Assembly: GCA_964510525.1 (NCBI GenBank)
Contig: CAZECE010000094.1
Span: forward strand, 1-19,832
Reading direction: 5' to 3'
DNA length: 19,832 bases
From: CAZECE01 sp964510525
GTDB lineage: Bacteria > Pseudomonadota > Gammaproteobacteria > Pseudomonadales > JANQJO01
Shown here: in pieces, positions 6,318 to 13,199 of the stretch
Position numbering within the stretch: the stretch's first letter is position 1
Layout of the letters: the number at the start of each line of letters is the position of its first letter
Made by a program: the position numbers and the translations under genes
Notes under the pieces: generated by a model
What the model saw: the letters and a program-made list of their open reading frames with translations, nothing else
Databases searched by the model: none
What the model was told of the DNA's origin: nothing

Positions 6318-7583
6318 CTAATAAAAGTAATTCAACGCGAATTGCAAAAAACCATCTTGGGTAATAAAAAACAGCGGGTCTTGATCACTTTGATCTACGG
6401 CGCCCTGCCCCGAAATTTGCAAACTAAAGTCTTGACCTAAACGTCGCTCAAACTCAACCGTAATAAACGTATGTTGGTGATGCGCATCAATAATAACACC
6501 TGCTAATAACTGGGTATCCTGAATATTATTTAATGTGTAACGACCTCCGATGAACCAATCATGTTCAAAAGGTGTGGACGGAGATATCGAGTCACGTCCA
6601 TCCCACAAATATTCTACCAACACCCCCACATCTGCCGCACTGTCGAACACTTGATAAAACGTATACTCAAAGCCAGCAATACTGGCTTCAAACGCATCCA
6701 CTCGTGTTTCTCGATACATGATCTCAGATTTCAATAACACGGCTTCCCCCGTGTATTGAAAATCGAGACCAGTTTGCTGCATCAAATCATAAATGGGGCG
6801 AATCACATTACTGCCAGACACTTGCACAAGACGAGGCTCTCGACTGGTACCATCAAAATAAGCGATGCCTAAGTCGACCGCATCAAATACATGGCTGTAA
6901 CGTATGGACCAATCCTGATGCTTATCTCTATCCGCAGACTCATAAAGTGTTAACTCGTGATTGACTAAGAAAGGCGGGCGAAAACGCCCGCCTTCACCAG
7001 AGAAAGCTTGCTCTCTGAAGCGCGGCAACCAAAAGAGGCTCAACTGCCCCGAGCCCAGCAGCCAATTCCAATTCACCATCGGCTGACCGAGCTTGTCTTC
7101 AAGATCAATATTTTCAAGAATATCCGTCTGGTTAATCACGTCTACTAAATGGCGTGACTCAGTGACCCCCCAAAACACTTTATTGATCCCCACTAACAGA
7201 TCCCAGTCACCTTGCTCATAATACAAGTACAATTCACGCAAATCCCCATGGCTGCGCTCTTCATCTTGCCTGTCCTCTCGATAAAAACCCACAACATTAA
7301 ATCGAAGGTCAAACCCTTCAAACTCCCAGGACCATTCCGGTTGAATAGACACACTGGTTTGACTGTCATGTAACTGACCAGCGTAGGCCGGACTCTCAAC
7401 AAACACCCGTTGCTCAAGTTCAAGACCCAATAAGAAATCCGAATTCGCCCAAGTCAGCGAATGGTTACAACAAGCAAGACAGAACATCATGATGCCAAGA
7501 AACACCTTACTCTGTGCTCTCAGCCCTGGACCCCAAATCAAGTTTGGAGTGACGCTCTTATTTAGATTTTGATTACTCAACAC
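6318..7583 (-). CDS. Predicted outer-membrane beta-barrel protein of an RND/LolA-like transport operon
   Basis: A 421-aa protein with a signal-peptide-like segment (hydrophobic about 27-40, cleavage predicted near residue 47 after LTWA). Alternating amphipathic strands then run to a terminal aromatic strand (FLQFALNYFY), the outer-membrane insertion signature. The segment WDLLVGINKVFWGVTESRHLVDVINQTD recalls DUF1302-type barrels found beside RND/MMPL exporters with LolA-like partners. The start at 7583 is GTG, only 5 bases after the upstream stop, so translation is probably coupled. The first 26 residues are unusual: residues 10-20 (SVTPNLIWGPG) look like a translated palindromic repeat, so the n-region may have been enlarged by an insertion, or the start may be GTG at 7505. 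I infer an outer-membrane channel or acceptor for the exporter; the cargo is unknown. Confidence 0.85.
   Translation of the reverse strand: MLSNQNLNKSVTPNLIWGPGLRAQSKVFLGIMMFCLACCNHSLTWANSDFLLGLELEQRVFVESPAYAGQLHDSQTSVSIQPEWSWEFEGFDLRFNVVGFYREDRQDEERSHGDLRELYLYYEQGDWDLLVGINKVFWGVTESRHLVDVINQTDILENIDLEDKLGQPMVNWNWLLGSGQLSLFWLPRFREQAFSGEGGRFRPPFLVNHELTLYESADRDKHQDWSIRYSHVFDAVDLGIAYFDGTSREPRLVQVSGSNVIRPIYDLMQQTGLDFQYTGEAVLLKSEIMYRETRVDAFEASIAGFEYTFYQVFDSAADVGVLVEYLWDGRDSISPSTPFEHDWFIGGRYTLNNIQDTQLLAGVIIDAHHQHTFITVEFERRLGQDFSLQISGQGAVDQSDQDPLFFITQDGFLQFALNYFY
7525..7554. repeat. REP-like palindromic element inside the 5' end of the beta-barrel gene
   Basis: The 30 bases contain an imperfect palindrome (CCCCAAA, then TTTGGAG around ATCAAG). 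They resemble, from memory, the widespread short repeats of the form GGATCCC-CAAG-GGGATGACG found dispersed in proteobacterial genomes. The element is read in frame as SVTPNLIWGPG at the N-terminus of the barrel protein. Only one copy is in the window, so its repetitive nature cannot be confirmed here. Confidence 0.4.
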
Positions 7584-7588
7584 CCCAA

Positions 7589-8458
7589 CTAACGCAACTT
7601 CGTCAACCGGGTTTTGACAAAGTCTGAATCTTTTAAACCAACTCCAAACTGATAATCAGAATAACGCAACTCAGTTTCTTTTTTATTTTGATGGTTCACC
7701 ATATGCAACAACTGAGCACGCCAATACGTGCCGTATTGTTTATACTCTTTTAGTTCCAACGTTTTTAACAAAGCGTCCCGCCGATTATAGAAATCGACTC
7801 GCCTGACTTGGGAGTGGGTCTGGTCAATCCACGAAACTTGTTTACTGTAACCTGAGTTTTCATATCGAGGAAAACGCACCACAACATCACACTCAAATTC
7901 ACCACAGGGTTCTTCTCGCAACCAATCATAGGTGTATTTATTCAGTTCTAACGATGTAAAATCCTCAAACGCAAACTCTGATCCCACGAAAGGGCCGGAT
8001 TTATTTTTTGAAGAAATACGTTTCACGCGTTTTAAAGCAGGTAAAAACAACCACTGATCATCTGGATCCAAAATTTTAGCGTGAGACAATAATGCAGTGC
8101 CTTGGATGTCTCGAGGAGAATCAAATACAACCAAACTTTTGTCGCCAACATTCTCATTCGGCATTTCTAAGGTTCGAATTTGCAAGCTGCGAGAGGTTTC
8201 TTCGCCAGCGGCATTGCGCAAGACCATTTCCAATGTAACCTCGTTATCCTCAAAACCACGATCGGAACGATCGGATTGAGCGACAATATGAAAACCCTTC
8301 TGCTGGGTTTCTGTTTTTGCCCAACCAGGCAGCGCAACATCATCGTCTGCAGCCCATGCATTCAGTTGCGGCAATGCACTTCCCAACAGCGTCAACAACA
8401 GCAACAACCCGCCAAGGCCACTGATTTGCTGACTCTTTATTCGAACTGATTTGGCCAT
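7589..8458 (-). CDS. Internal start: LolA-like periplasmic protein that could be made separately (nested in the fusion frame)
   Basis: The ATG at 8458 is preceded at ideal distance by GGGAGGGAG, the strongest Shine-Dalgarno in this operon. It opens a 289-aa protein with a classic signal peptide: basic start MAKSVRIKSQ, hydrophobic core GLLLLLTLLGSALP, and signal-peptidase-I site AWA before ADDD at about residue 35. The mature part is a LolA/LolB-like half-barrel expected to carry acyl chains across the periplasm. It shares frame and stop with the long fusion, so two products may come from one frame. If the full fusion is made, the same segment would act as a 13th membrane helix or be cleaved to release the domain. 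Independent translation is inferred, not shown. Confidence 0.65.
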   Translation of the reverse strand: MAKSVRIKSQQISGLGGLLLLLTLLGSALPQLNAWAADDDVALPGWAKTETQQKGFHIVAQSDRSDRGFEDNEVTLEMVLRNAAGEETSRSLQIRTLEMPNENVGDKSLVVFDSPRDIQGTALLSHAKILDPDDQWLFLPALKRVKRISSKNKSGPFVGSEFAFEDFTSLELNKYTYDWLREEPCGEFECDVVVRFPRYENSGYSKQVSWIDQTHSQVRRVDFYNRRDALLKTLELKEYKQYGTYWRAQLLHMVNHQNKKETELRYSDYQFGVGLKDSDFVKTRLTKLR

Positions 8459-10807
8459 ACTCCCTCCCTGGAAGATCGAGTTTTTCTCACCTCGCTTGAA
8501 AAAAAACACCAATAACGCTGGCAAAAATATGAAGTCCAACAACAAAGCAAAAACAATCGATAGCGCCGTTAACAACCCCATATCCGCATTGACCTTAAAA
8601 GCCGAGAAAGTCAGCACCGCAAAACCAGAAGTCAGGATAAAAGTATTGGTCAAAATCGCCACGCCAACATGATTAAAAGCATGGCGGACGGCATCAACCA
8701 CCGACAGCTGGTGCTCATGACGAGCCCTGACAAATTTTGTCAGGAGATGCACCGTGTCATCGACAATAATGCCCAGCGAAATCGATGCCACTGTTGCTAC
8801 CGAGAAGCCAACCTCTCCAATTAAAATAGCCCAAGCGCCGAAAGTGGTTAAAATAGGCAGACCATTTGGGACCAGGCTCAGCACCCCCATCCCGATATGA
8901 CGCAATGAAAAAATCATGATGACAGCAATCGCAATCACGGCCACCAAAGTCCCCCATACCATATTATTCACGTTACGCTCACTGATGTAAGTAAACATCA
9001 CTTGAGCGCTGGTTGGCACAGTATTTTGCATATAGATCGGTAAATGTTGCTGTATCCAATCCTGCGTTTTGCTTAAAAACACCTTGGTTTCAGCCGTTGA
9101 AAGATTATTCAACGTTGCCGTAACCCGCGAGGCGGATTTATCAATGTTAATACGATCATTTAAATCCAGCCCATAAGGCAAGGAAAGTTCATACAACAAT
9201 AGATACTGTGCCGACAACGCGCGCTCATCAGGAATTCGATAATAAGACGCATCATCAGCATGCAGATTTTTATTCAAACGCTTCATCACATCCGAAATGG
9301 AATACACATGCGCCACTTCTGGTTGCATACGCAAAAATGCGGTTAGCTTTTCAAGTGCCACTAAATATTCTGGATCACTAACACCACCTGGCGCTTGAGC
9401 GGGCACCGAGTACTCAATCGGATACAGCCCAAAATACTGCATGGCATGATCACTATCACGGCGGAATTCGATGCGCTCATCAAAATACTCTACCCATTGG
9501 TCGTTCAACTCAATTTGAGGCACACACGCGACCAAAACAGCAGACACCCCACCCACAACGATCAAAATTTTTCCTGAATGCCTTACCACCCAATCTGCCA
9601 AGGCCGACAAATAGCGGTTATGCAAAGCCGTTTCATGATCTACAATCTTCACGCGATAAGGCAGCAAGCCCATTAGAGCAGGAAGTAACGTCAATGAGAA
9701 AACCCAAGCGCTAAAAACCCCTACCGCTGTAATATTTCCTAAATGCCAAAATGGCGGTGAATCGGTAAAGTTTAGCGTCAGAAAGCCAACAATAGTGGTC
9801 AGTGACGTAATACTCACCGGTAAAAAATTAATTCGAATGGCCTCGGTAATAGCCTCTGCCTTACGCAATCCGGATCGCATAAAACTTCTTAGACTCACTA
9901 AAATGTGAATCGAATCCGCAATCGCCAACGTCATAATGACAATAGGCGCAGAAACCGAAATCGGGGTCAGCTTAACCCCCCAAAACCCAGCAACGCCCAT
10001 ACCAACGATGCTCGAGAGAATAATCACAACCGTCGTGGCTAAAACCGCCAAAAAAGACCGAACGGCTAAAACCGCCATCAATAAAATGGTCAACATCATC
10101 AAGGGCACCAAGGTACCCATGTCGGTCATCCCACTTTCAGAAAATGCATTATTAAGCATGGAAACACCCGAGATGGAAACGTCCAAATTGGGAAATTTCG
10201 CTTCCAGTTGAACCCGCAGGTCTCTTGCAAACTCAACGGCTTCAGGCACCTCTGTCAATGACTGCTCCGGGTATTGCAGTATCACATTAACGGCCGTCAC
10301 CTGACCGTCTTCGGTAATCAACAAGTGTTTTAGTAACGGCTCCGATAGCGCGATATCACGCACCTCTTCGATTTGATCCTGAGAGAGTGACTCCGCATTC
10401 ATCACCAAATCTTCAACAATCAAATCGTCGCCAATGGCATACGTGTGTTGAAAATTAGTCACCGAATCAACTCGGCTGGCATACGGAATTTGCCAAGCTT
10501 CACCCGTCAACCACTCAACAGCGGCCAAGGTTTCACGAGAGAAAACCCCGCCATCGATGGGGTCTAAGACAAAGAGGAAATTATCATTTTTAGTGTACGT
10601 TGCTTGCAGCTTTTCAAATGCCGTCAATTCGGGGTTCTCAGAGGAGAAAAACGCCCGATAGTTATTTGAAAAATCTAAAAAACGCGCCCCAGATGCCAAA
10701 CTAAAAGCCAAGAGCACCATAGCGCCAATCACAGCAAGGCGGTTACGTTGCGTTATCTGACTCAACGCAACCGACAATTTATCGATCGTTGCAAAATAAG
10801 ACGACAT
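7589..10807 (-). CDS. RND/MMPL-family inner-membrane exporter fused in frame to a LolA-like periplasmic protein
   Basis: A 1072-aa product. Residues 1 to about 771 are a complete RND/MMPL protein: TM1 at about 24-39, a first periplasmic loop, a TM block at about 230-390 with LAIADSIHIL, TM7 near 410-430, a second periplasmic loop, and a TM block at about 615-770 with IIVDDTVHLL. The paired acidic TM4/TM10-type motifs suggest proton-driven transport. Residues 784-1072 match LolA-like outer-membrane-lipoprotein-sorting proteins (PF17131 type): GTALLSHAK, then DDQWLFLPALKRVKRIS, FVGSEFAFEDF, and a CX4C pair at 968/973. Residue 784 is a Met followed by a complete signal peptide ending AWA. A T8 tract at the junction suggests two ancestral genes. 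Gap to the flavoprotein gene upstream is 14 bp and to the barrel gene downstream 5 bp. Substrate unknown. Confidence 0.9.
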   Translation of the reverse strand: MSSYFATIDKLSVALSQITQRNRLAVIGAMVLLAFSLASGARFLDFSNNYRAFFSSENPELTAFEKLQATYTKNDNFLFVLDPIDGGVFSRETLAAVEWLTGEAWQIPYASRVDSVTNFQHTYAIGDDLIVEDLVMNAESLSQDQIEEVRDIALSEPLLKHLLITEDGQVTAVNVILQYPEQSLTEVPEAVEFARDLRVQLEAKFPNLDVSISGVSMLNNAFSESGMTDMGTLVPLMMLTILLMAVLAVRSFLAVLATTVVIILSSIVGMGVAGFWGVKLTPISVSAPIVIMTLAIADSIHILVSLRSFMRSGLRKAEAITEAIRINFLPVSITSLTTIVGFLTLNFTDSPPFWHLGNITAVGVFSAWVFSLTLLPALMGLLPYRVKIVDHETALHNRYLSALADWVVRHSGKILIVVGGVSAVLVACVPQIELNDQWVEYFDERIEFRRDSDHAMQYFGLYPIEYSVPAQAPGGVSDPEYLVALEKLTAFLRMQPEVAHVYSISDVMKRLNKNLHADDASYYRIPDERALSAQYLLLYELSLPYGLDLNDRINIDKSASRVTATLNNLSTAETKVFLSKTQDWIQQHLPIYMQNTVPTSAQVMFTYISERNVNNMVWGTLVAVIAIAVIMIFSLRHIGMGVLSLVPNGLPILTTFGAWAILIGEVGFSVATVASISLGIIVDDTVHLLTKFVRARHEHQLSVVDAVRHAFNHVGVAILTNTFILTSGFAVLTFSAFKVNADMGLLTALSIVFALLLDFIFLPALLVFFFKRGEKNSIFQGGSMAKSVRIKSQQISGLGGLLLLLTLLGSALPQLNAWAADDDVALPGWAKTETQQKGFHIVAQSDRSDRGFEDNEVTLEMVLRNAAGEETSRSLQIRTLEMPNENVGDKSLVVFDSPRDIQGTALLSHAKILDPDDQWLFLPALKRVKRISSKNKSGPFVGSEFAFEDFTSLELNKYTYDWLREEPCGEFECDVVVRFPRYENSGYSKQVSWIDQTHSQVRRVDFYNRRDALLKTLELKEYKQYGTYWRAQLLHMVNHQNKKETELRYSDYQFGVGLKDSDFVKTRLTKLR
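8499..8506 (-). other. T8 homopolymer at the RND/LolA-like junction (possible slippage site)
   Basis: On the coding strand eight T encode Phe768-Phe770 with the first base of Phe770's neighbours. One added T shifts translation into Q-A-R and a TGA at 8487-8489. That would end the RND protein 4 codons later and leave 28 bases to the LolA-like ATG at 8458, a normal two-gene layout. One lost T leads to TAA at 8437-8439. Only exactly eight T gives the fusion. Possible causes are a real fusion, an indel in sequencing or assembly, or transcriptional slippage. Confidence 0.7.
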
Positions 10808-10821
10808 CTGATTGCGCCTAG

Positions 10822-11352
10822 CTAGTGTTGCGCTAATTTATTCACCAGCACCAATAATTGTTTATTGAGTTCAGGATTGGTTAGTTGGTTATTTTCAACG
10901 TCAAAGTTTTCAGCAAAACTGGGGACGGAAAGGCTGCCAACCACCTTACCATCAAAGTGAGGCGCAGAATTAACGGCAGCATCTAATACAGTTGCCGCCC
11001 CTCGCCCACCAGGTGATGTGGCTAACAACAACAACGGCTTCCCTTGAAATACTTTTTTAACCACTCGAGAGCACCAATCAAACAAGTTTTTATACGCCGC
11101 CGTATAGGAACCATTGTGCTCCGCAAACGAAATAACCAAGGCATCACTGAGTTCTATTTTTTTGAGAAATGCTTTTGCAAACTCAGGATGCCCCAACTCC
11201 GCTTCTTTATCAGAGCTATAGAGCGGCATCTCATAGTCATTGATATCTACAACTTCAACTTCAGCCCGCTCTACCAAGCTGGCTGCGTAAGTTGCTAATT
11301 TTTTATTAATGGAATTCTTACTGGAACTCGCCGCAAATGCTAAAACCTTCAT
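10822..11352 (-). CDS. NADPH-dependent FMN-reductase-like flavoprotein
   Basis: A 176-aa cytoplasmic protein of the NADPH-dependent FMN reductase family (flavodoxin-like fold, PF03358 type). Typical features are the N-terminal strand and phosphate-binding loop MKVLAFAASSSKNSINKKLA (1-20), the loop EHNGSYTAAYKNLFDW at about 78-93 near the flavin, and LLLLATSPGGRGAATVLDAA at about 106-125. Family members reduce flavins, quinones, azo compounds or metals; the substrate here cannot be read from sequence. The ATG at 11352 has GAGG 6 bases upstream. The stop is 14 bases before the RND-fusion start, so it appears to be the first gene of the three-gene envelope operon. Its link to export is unclear and may be only positional. 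Confidence 0.88.
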   Translation of the reverse strand: MKVLAFAASSSKNSINKKLATYAASLVERAEVEVVDINDYEMPLYSSDKEAELGHPEFAKAFLKKIELSDALVISFAEHNGSYTAAYKNLFDWCSRVVKKVFQGKPLLLLATSPGGRGAATVLDAAVNSAPHFDGKVVGSLSVPSFAENFDVENNQLTNPELNKQLLVLVNKLAQH

Positions 11353-11367
11353 CCTAGACCTCGATAT

Positions 11368-11384
11368 GCACTAAAAAAGAGTGC
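11368..11384. repeat. Short inverted repeat in the flavoprotein leader
   Basis: GCACT (11368-11372) and AGTGC (11380-11384) pair around a 7-base A-rich loop, 16-32 bases before the ATG at 11352 and just upstream of its Shine-Dalgarno. It could be a small leader hairpin. No convincing sigma70 promoter was found in the surrounding 161-bp gap. Confidence 0.3.
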
Positions 11385-11513
11385 TACTGAATAAACAGCA
11401 AATTAATGACGAAGGTAAAGGTAAGGGATTTAACAAACGTAAGCCAGCGCTTTTATCGTTAGCGAAATTAAACCCATAAGAAAATAAACAAATATTCAAC
11501 CGCAAGCTAGAAA

Positions 11514-12248
11514 TTAAGCCCTAAGTGCGCCTAGAGAAAACATCTCTTCCGGCGTATAAGCATAAACAGCTGAAGAGTCATGTCTTACAGCTTGCTGCCT
11601 ATTTTGATAAGCTTGTTGAGAATCGACAGGAGTTTCTAGAAGCACTTTCATAACACTTTCCTTTAACAAAGCTTGCTCAAAAACCCCTTTCGCAACAGCA
11701 ATAAACTTGTTGGCTTTTCTTATAACATTCTTATCAGCTCCATTTATTTCTGAGGCTTGATCAAGCTTCCGGCCCTTTCTAGAGCTGCCTAAAGATACAT
11801 CAGAAACCTGGTCAGGTGAGTTGATACTTGAATTTTCTAAATTACGTTTACCCAAGACTGGAGGCTGACTTTCAATATTAGAAAGAGAGCTTGTAATAGC
11901 GGCAGAGGGGGCACGTAAGCTATGTAACCCACCTAAAGATGCATAAGAAGAAAAAGGGCCTGATCTTTCTAGGGGAGTATCTGCAATAGAGACAGCAAGC
12001 GCTGCAGAAATGTGCGGCCATTTAGCTCCATAAATGCCCTTAAGTTTATGTTCAAGTGCTGATGTTTCAGCAACCAGCTGAGCATATTGATTATTTCCAG
12101 AACGACTTTCCGATCCAATACCTTTGATTGGGTCGGAGGAACCTTTTAAAGTAGTTTCAGGTGGAGAAGCAAGAGGACCAACCGTCTCTTTGAGAGGCTC
12201 TTTAGAAATAGAAACTTGAGGAGAAGACCCTTGTATTGGTGCAGCCAC
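11514..12248 (-). CDS. Unrecognised Ser/Pro-rich protein, possibly secreted or effector-like
   Basis: I do not recognise this 244-aa product. Residues 1-55 are low-complexity, rich in Ser, Pro, Lys and Gly and probably disordered. Residues about 55-90 (YAQLVAETSALEHKLKGIYG) look helical. Residues 95-165 are again Ser/Asn-rich with two basic patches (Lys134-Arg135 and RKGRK at 157-161) spaced like a bipartite nuclear-localisation signal. The C-terminus from about 170 is helical (KANKFIAVAKGVFEQALL). No Sec signal peptide or membrane segment is present. The start is GTG at 12248 with a weak GAG upstream; no alternative ATG exists until the C-terminal half. It is divergent from the ankyrin-like gene. 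An unstructured Ser-rich N-terminus would fit a type III or other secreted effector, but no secretion genes are nearby. Confidence 0.65.
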   Translation of the reverse strand: MAAPIQGSSPQVSISKEPLKETVGPLASPPETTLKGSSDPIKGIGSESRSGNNQYAQLVAETSALEHKLKGIYGAKWPHISAALAVSIADTPLERSGPFSSYASLGGLHSLRAPSAAITSSLSNIESQPPVLGKRNLENSSINSPDQVSDVSLGSSRKGRKLDQASEINGADKNVIRKANKFIAVAKGVFEQALLKESVMKVLLETPVDSQQAYQNRQQAVRHDSSAVYAYTPEEMFSLGALRA

Positions 12249-12301
12249 AATAAACTCTAATCTTTTTTATTAATAAATCAGCTAAATAGAGTTACTTTTA
12301 A

Positions 12302-12330
12302 TTGCCATCTAGCATAAACACTGATACAAA
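12302..12330 (+). promoter_or_regulatory. Sigma70-type promoter of the ankyrin-like gene
   Basis: TTGCCA (12302-12307, 5/6 to TTGACA), exactly 17 bases, then TACAAA (12325-12330, 4/6 to TATAAT) on the plus strand. The start would fall near 12337, giving a 5' UTR of about 75 bases before the ATG at 12413. Confidence 0.45.
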
Positions 12331-12336
12331 TTATCA
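12322..12336. promoter_or_regulatory. Operator-like palindrome in the divergent promoter region
   Basis: TGATA-CAAAT-TATCA is a perfect 5-5-5 inverted repeat that overlaps the -10 box of the plus-strand promoter and lies 74 bases from the divergent GTG at 12248. A repressor bound here could block the plus-strand promoter and possibly the divergent one. It is short and AT-rich, so chance is not excluded. Confidence 0.35.
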
Positions 12337-12412
12337 CAGATCGACGCCAAAAGCACCAATTACGTACTTAACCACTGCAACTAAACCACCATAGTTAGAA
12401 GGGAGTGTGAAG

Positions 12413-13180
12413 ATGTTTGAAACGGCTAGGCGCTTTTTCGTTCATTGCCTCCCCTGCGCAAGAAGCATTGAAACAATCAGCTCAGAAGCACCCCAGCCAT
12501 CTCACCTTCCACACCACCGAGCCCATTGCAGCCCAGAATTAAGAGCAACACAACCCACCAAGACCCCAGAACGACTACACGCAGAGAAACATGAAACATT
12601 AATTCATGCTATTGAAAAAGGTGACGTTGAACTATTTGATCGAATCTATGCAAAACTGCCTAAAGGTTTTTACAGTACTGTACGTAACGACTTTAATGGT
12701 AACGCAAGCTTCAATAATATATTTGATCAGCCGACCACTAAGTTGGCTGAATCCAAATCTAAAAGAACCATGCGCTTGATTAATGCCTGCGTCGGTTCGA
12801 ACTCTGGTAACGCCACAAAAATACTGAGCAGGCTAACCAATGAGCTTCACATAGATACCAATGACCACGTTGAAGGCGAAGAAATTCCTATCTTCAAAGC
12901 CATTGAGAGCAATAATTCTCAGGCCATAGAAATTTTAAGGGAAGTCAGCGATCCCGAACAAATTTATACCATTAAGACCTTAAAAAGAAACCAAAATCAA
13001 GCCCAGCATTACTTCACAAACCAACACGGGTCTTTGGTCAAAGAAGATAATGATACGAAATTGGAACAAGACGAAGATATCTTCGAAATGTCACCCTTTC
13101 AATATGCTCAATACTTACAAAAGTACGATTTAATGAAACTTATCAAAGGGCTTGCCGCACAGCATCAACAAAGCGACTAG
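12413..13180 (+). CDS. Ankyrin-repeat-like protein of unknown function
   Basis: The only plus-strand gene in the window; 255 aa. Degenerate ankyrin-like helix pairs occur at about 61-83 (ETLIHAIEKGDVELFDRIYA), 118-146, 157-182 (IPIFKAIESNNSQAIEILREV) and 225-248 (MSPFQYAQYLQKYDLMKLI). The N-terminus has a short basic amphipathic start and a His/Pro/Cys-rich segment (about 10-60) without a recognisable signal peptide. Ankyrin repeats mediate protein-protein contacts and are common in effectors of host-associated bacteria; a partner is not evident. I chose the ATG at 12413 because GGGAG lies 7 bases upstream. The in-frame GTG at 12407 touches that Shine-Dalgarno and is less likely. It is divergent from the Ser-rich gene, convergent with sucD, and its stop codon is partly inside a probable shared terminator. 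Confidence 0.75.
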   Translation: MFETARRFFVHCLPCARSIETISSEAPQPSHLPHHRAHCSPELRATQPTKTPERLHAEKHETLIHAIEKGDVELFDRIYAKLPKGFYSTVRNDFNGNASFNNIFDQPTTKLAESKSKRTMRLINACVGSNSGNATKILSRLTNELHIDTNDHVEGEEIPIFKAIESNNSQAIEILREVSDPEQIYTIKTLKRNQNQAQHYFTNQHGSLVKEDNDTKLEQDEDIFEMSPFQYAQYLQKYDLMKLIKGLAAQHQQSD

Positions 13181-13188
13181 CGGCAAGC
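13150..13188. terminator. Candidate bidirectional terminator between sucD and the ankyrin-like gene
   Basis: GCTTGCCGC (13150-13158) and GCGGCAAGC (13180-13188) form a perfect 9-bp GC-rich stem with a 21-base loop that contains the TA of the ankyrin-like gene's TAG stop. Weak T tracts follow on both sides: TTTACGAGATTTT on plus, CCCTTTGATAAGTTT on minus. Its position between convergent ends supports termination. The broken T runs and the overlap with coding sequence lower confidence. Confidence 0.5.
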
Positions 13189-13199
13189 TTTACGAGATT

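Noticed and set aside
5963..6364. 133-codon plus-strand open frame antisense to the 5' part of rdgC
   Set aside because: It mirrors rdgC, its promoter and the end of the barrel gene, with no ribosome-binding site or family likeness.
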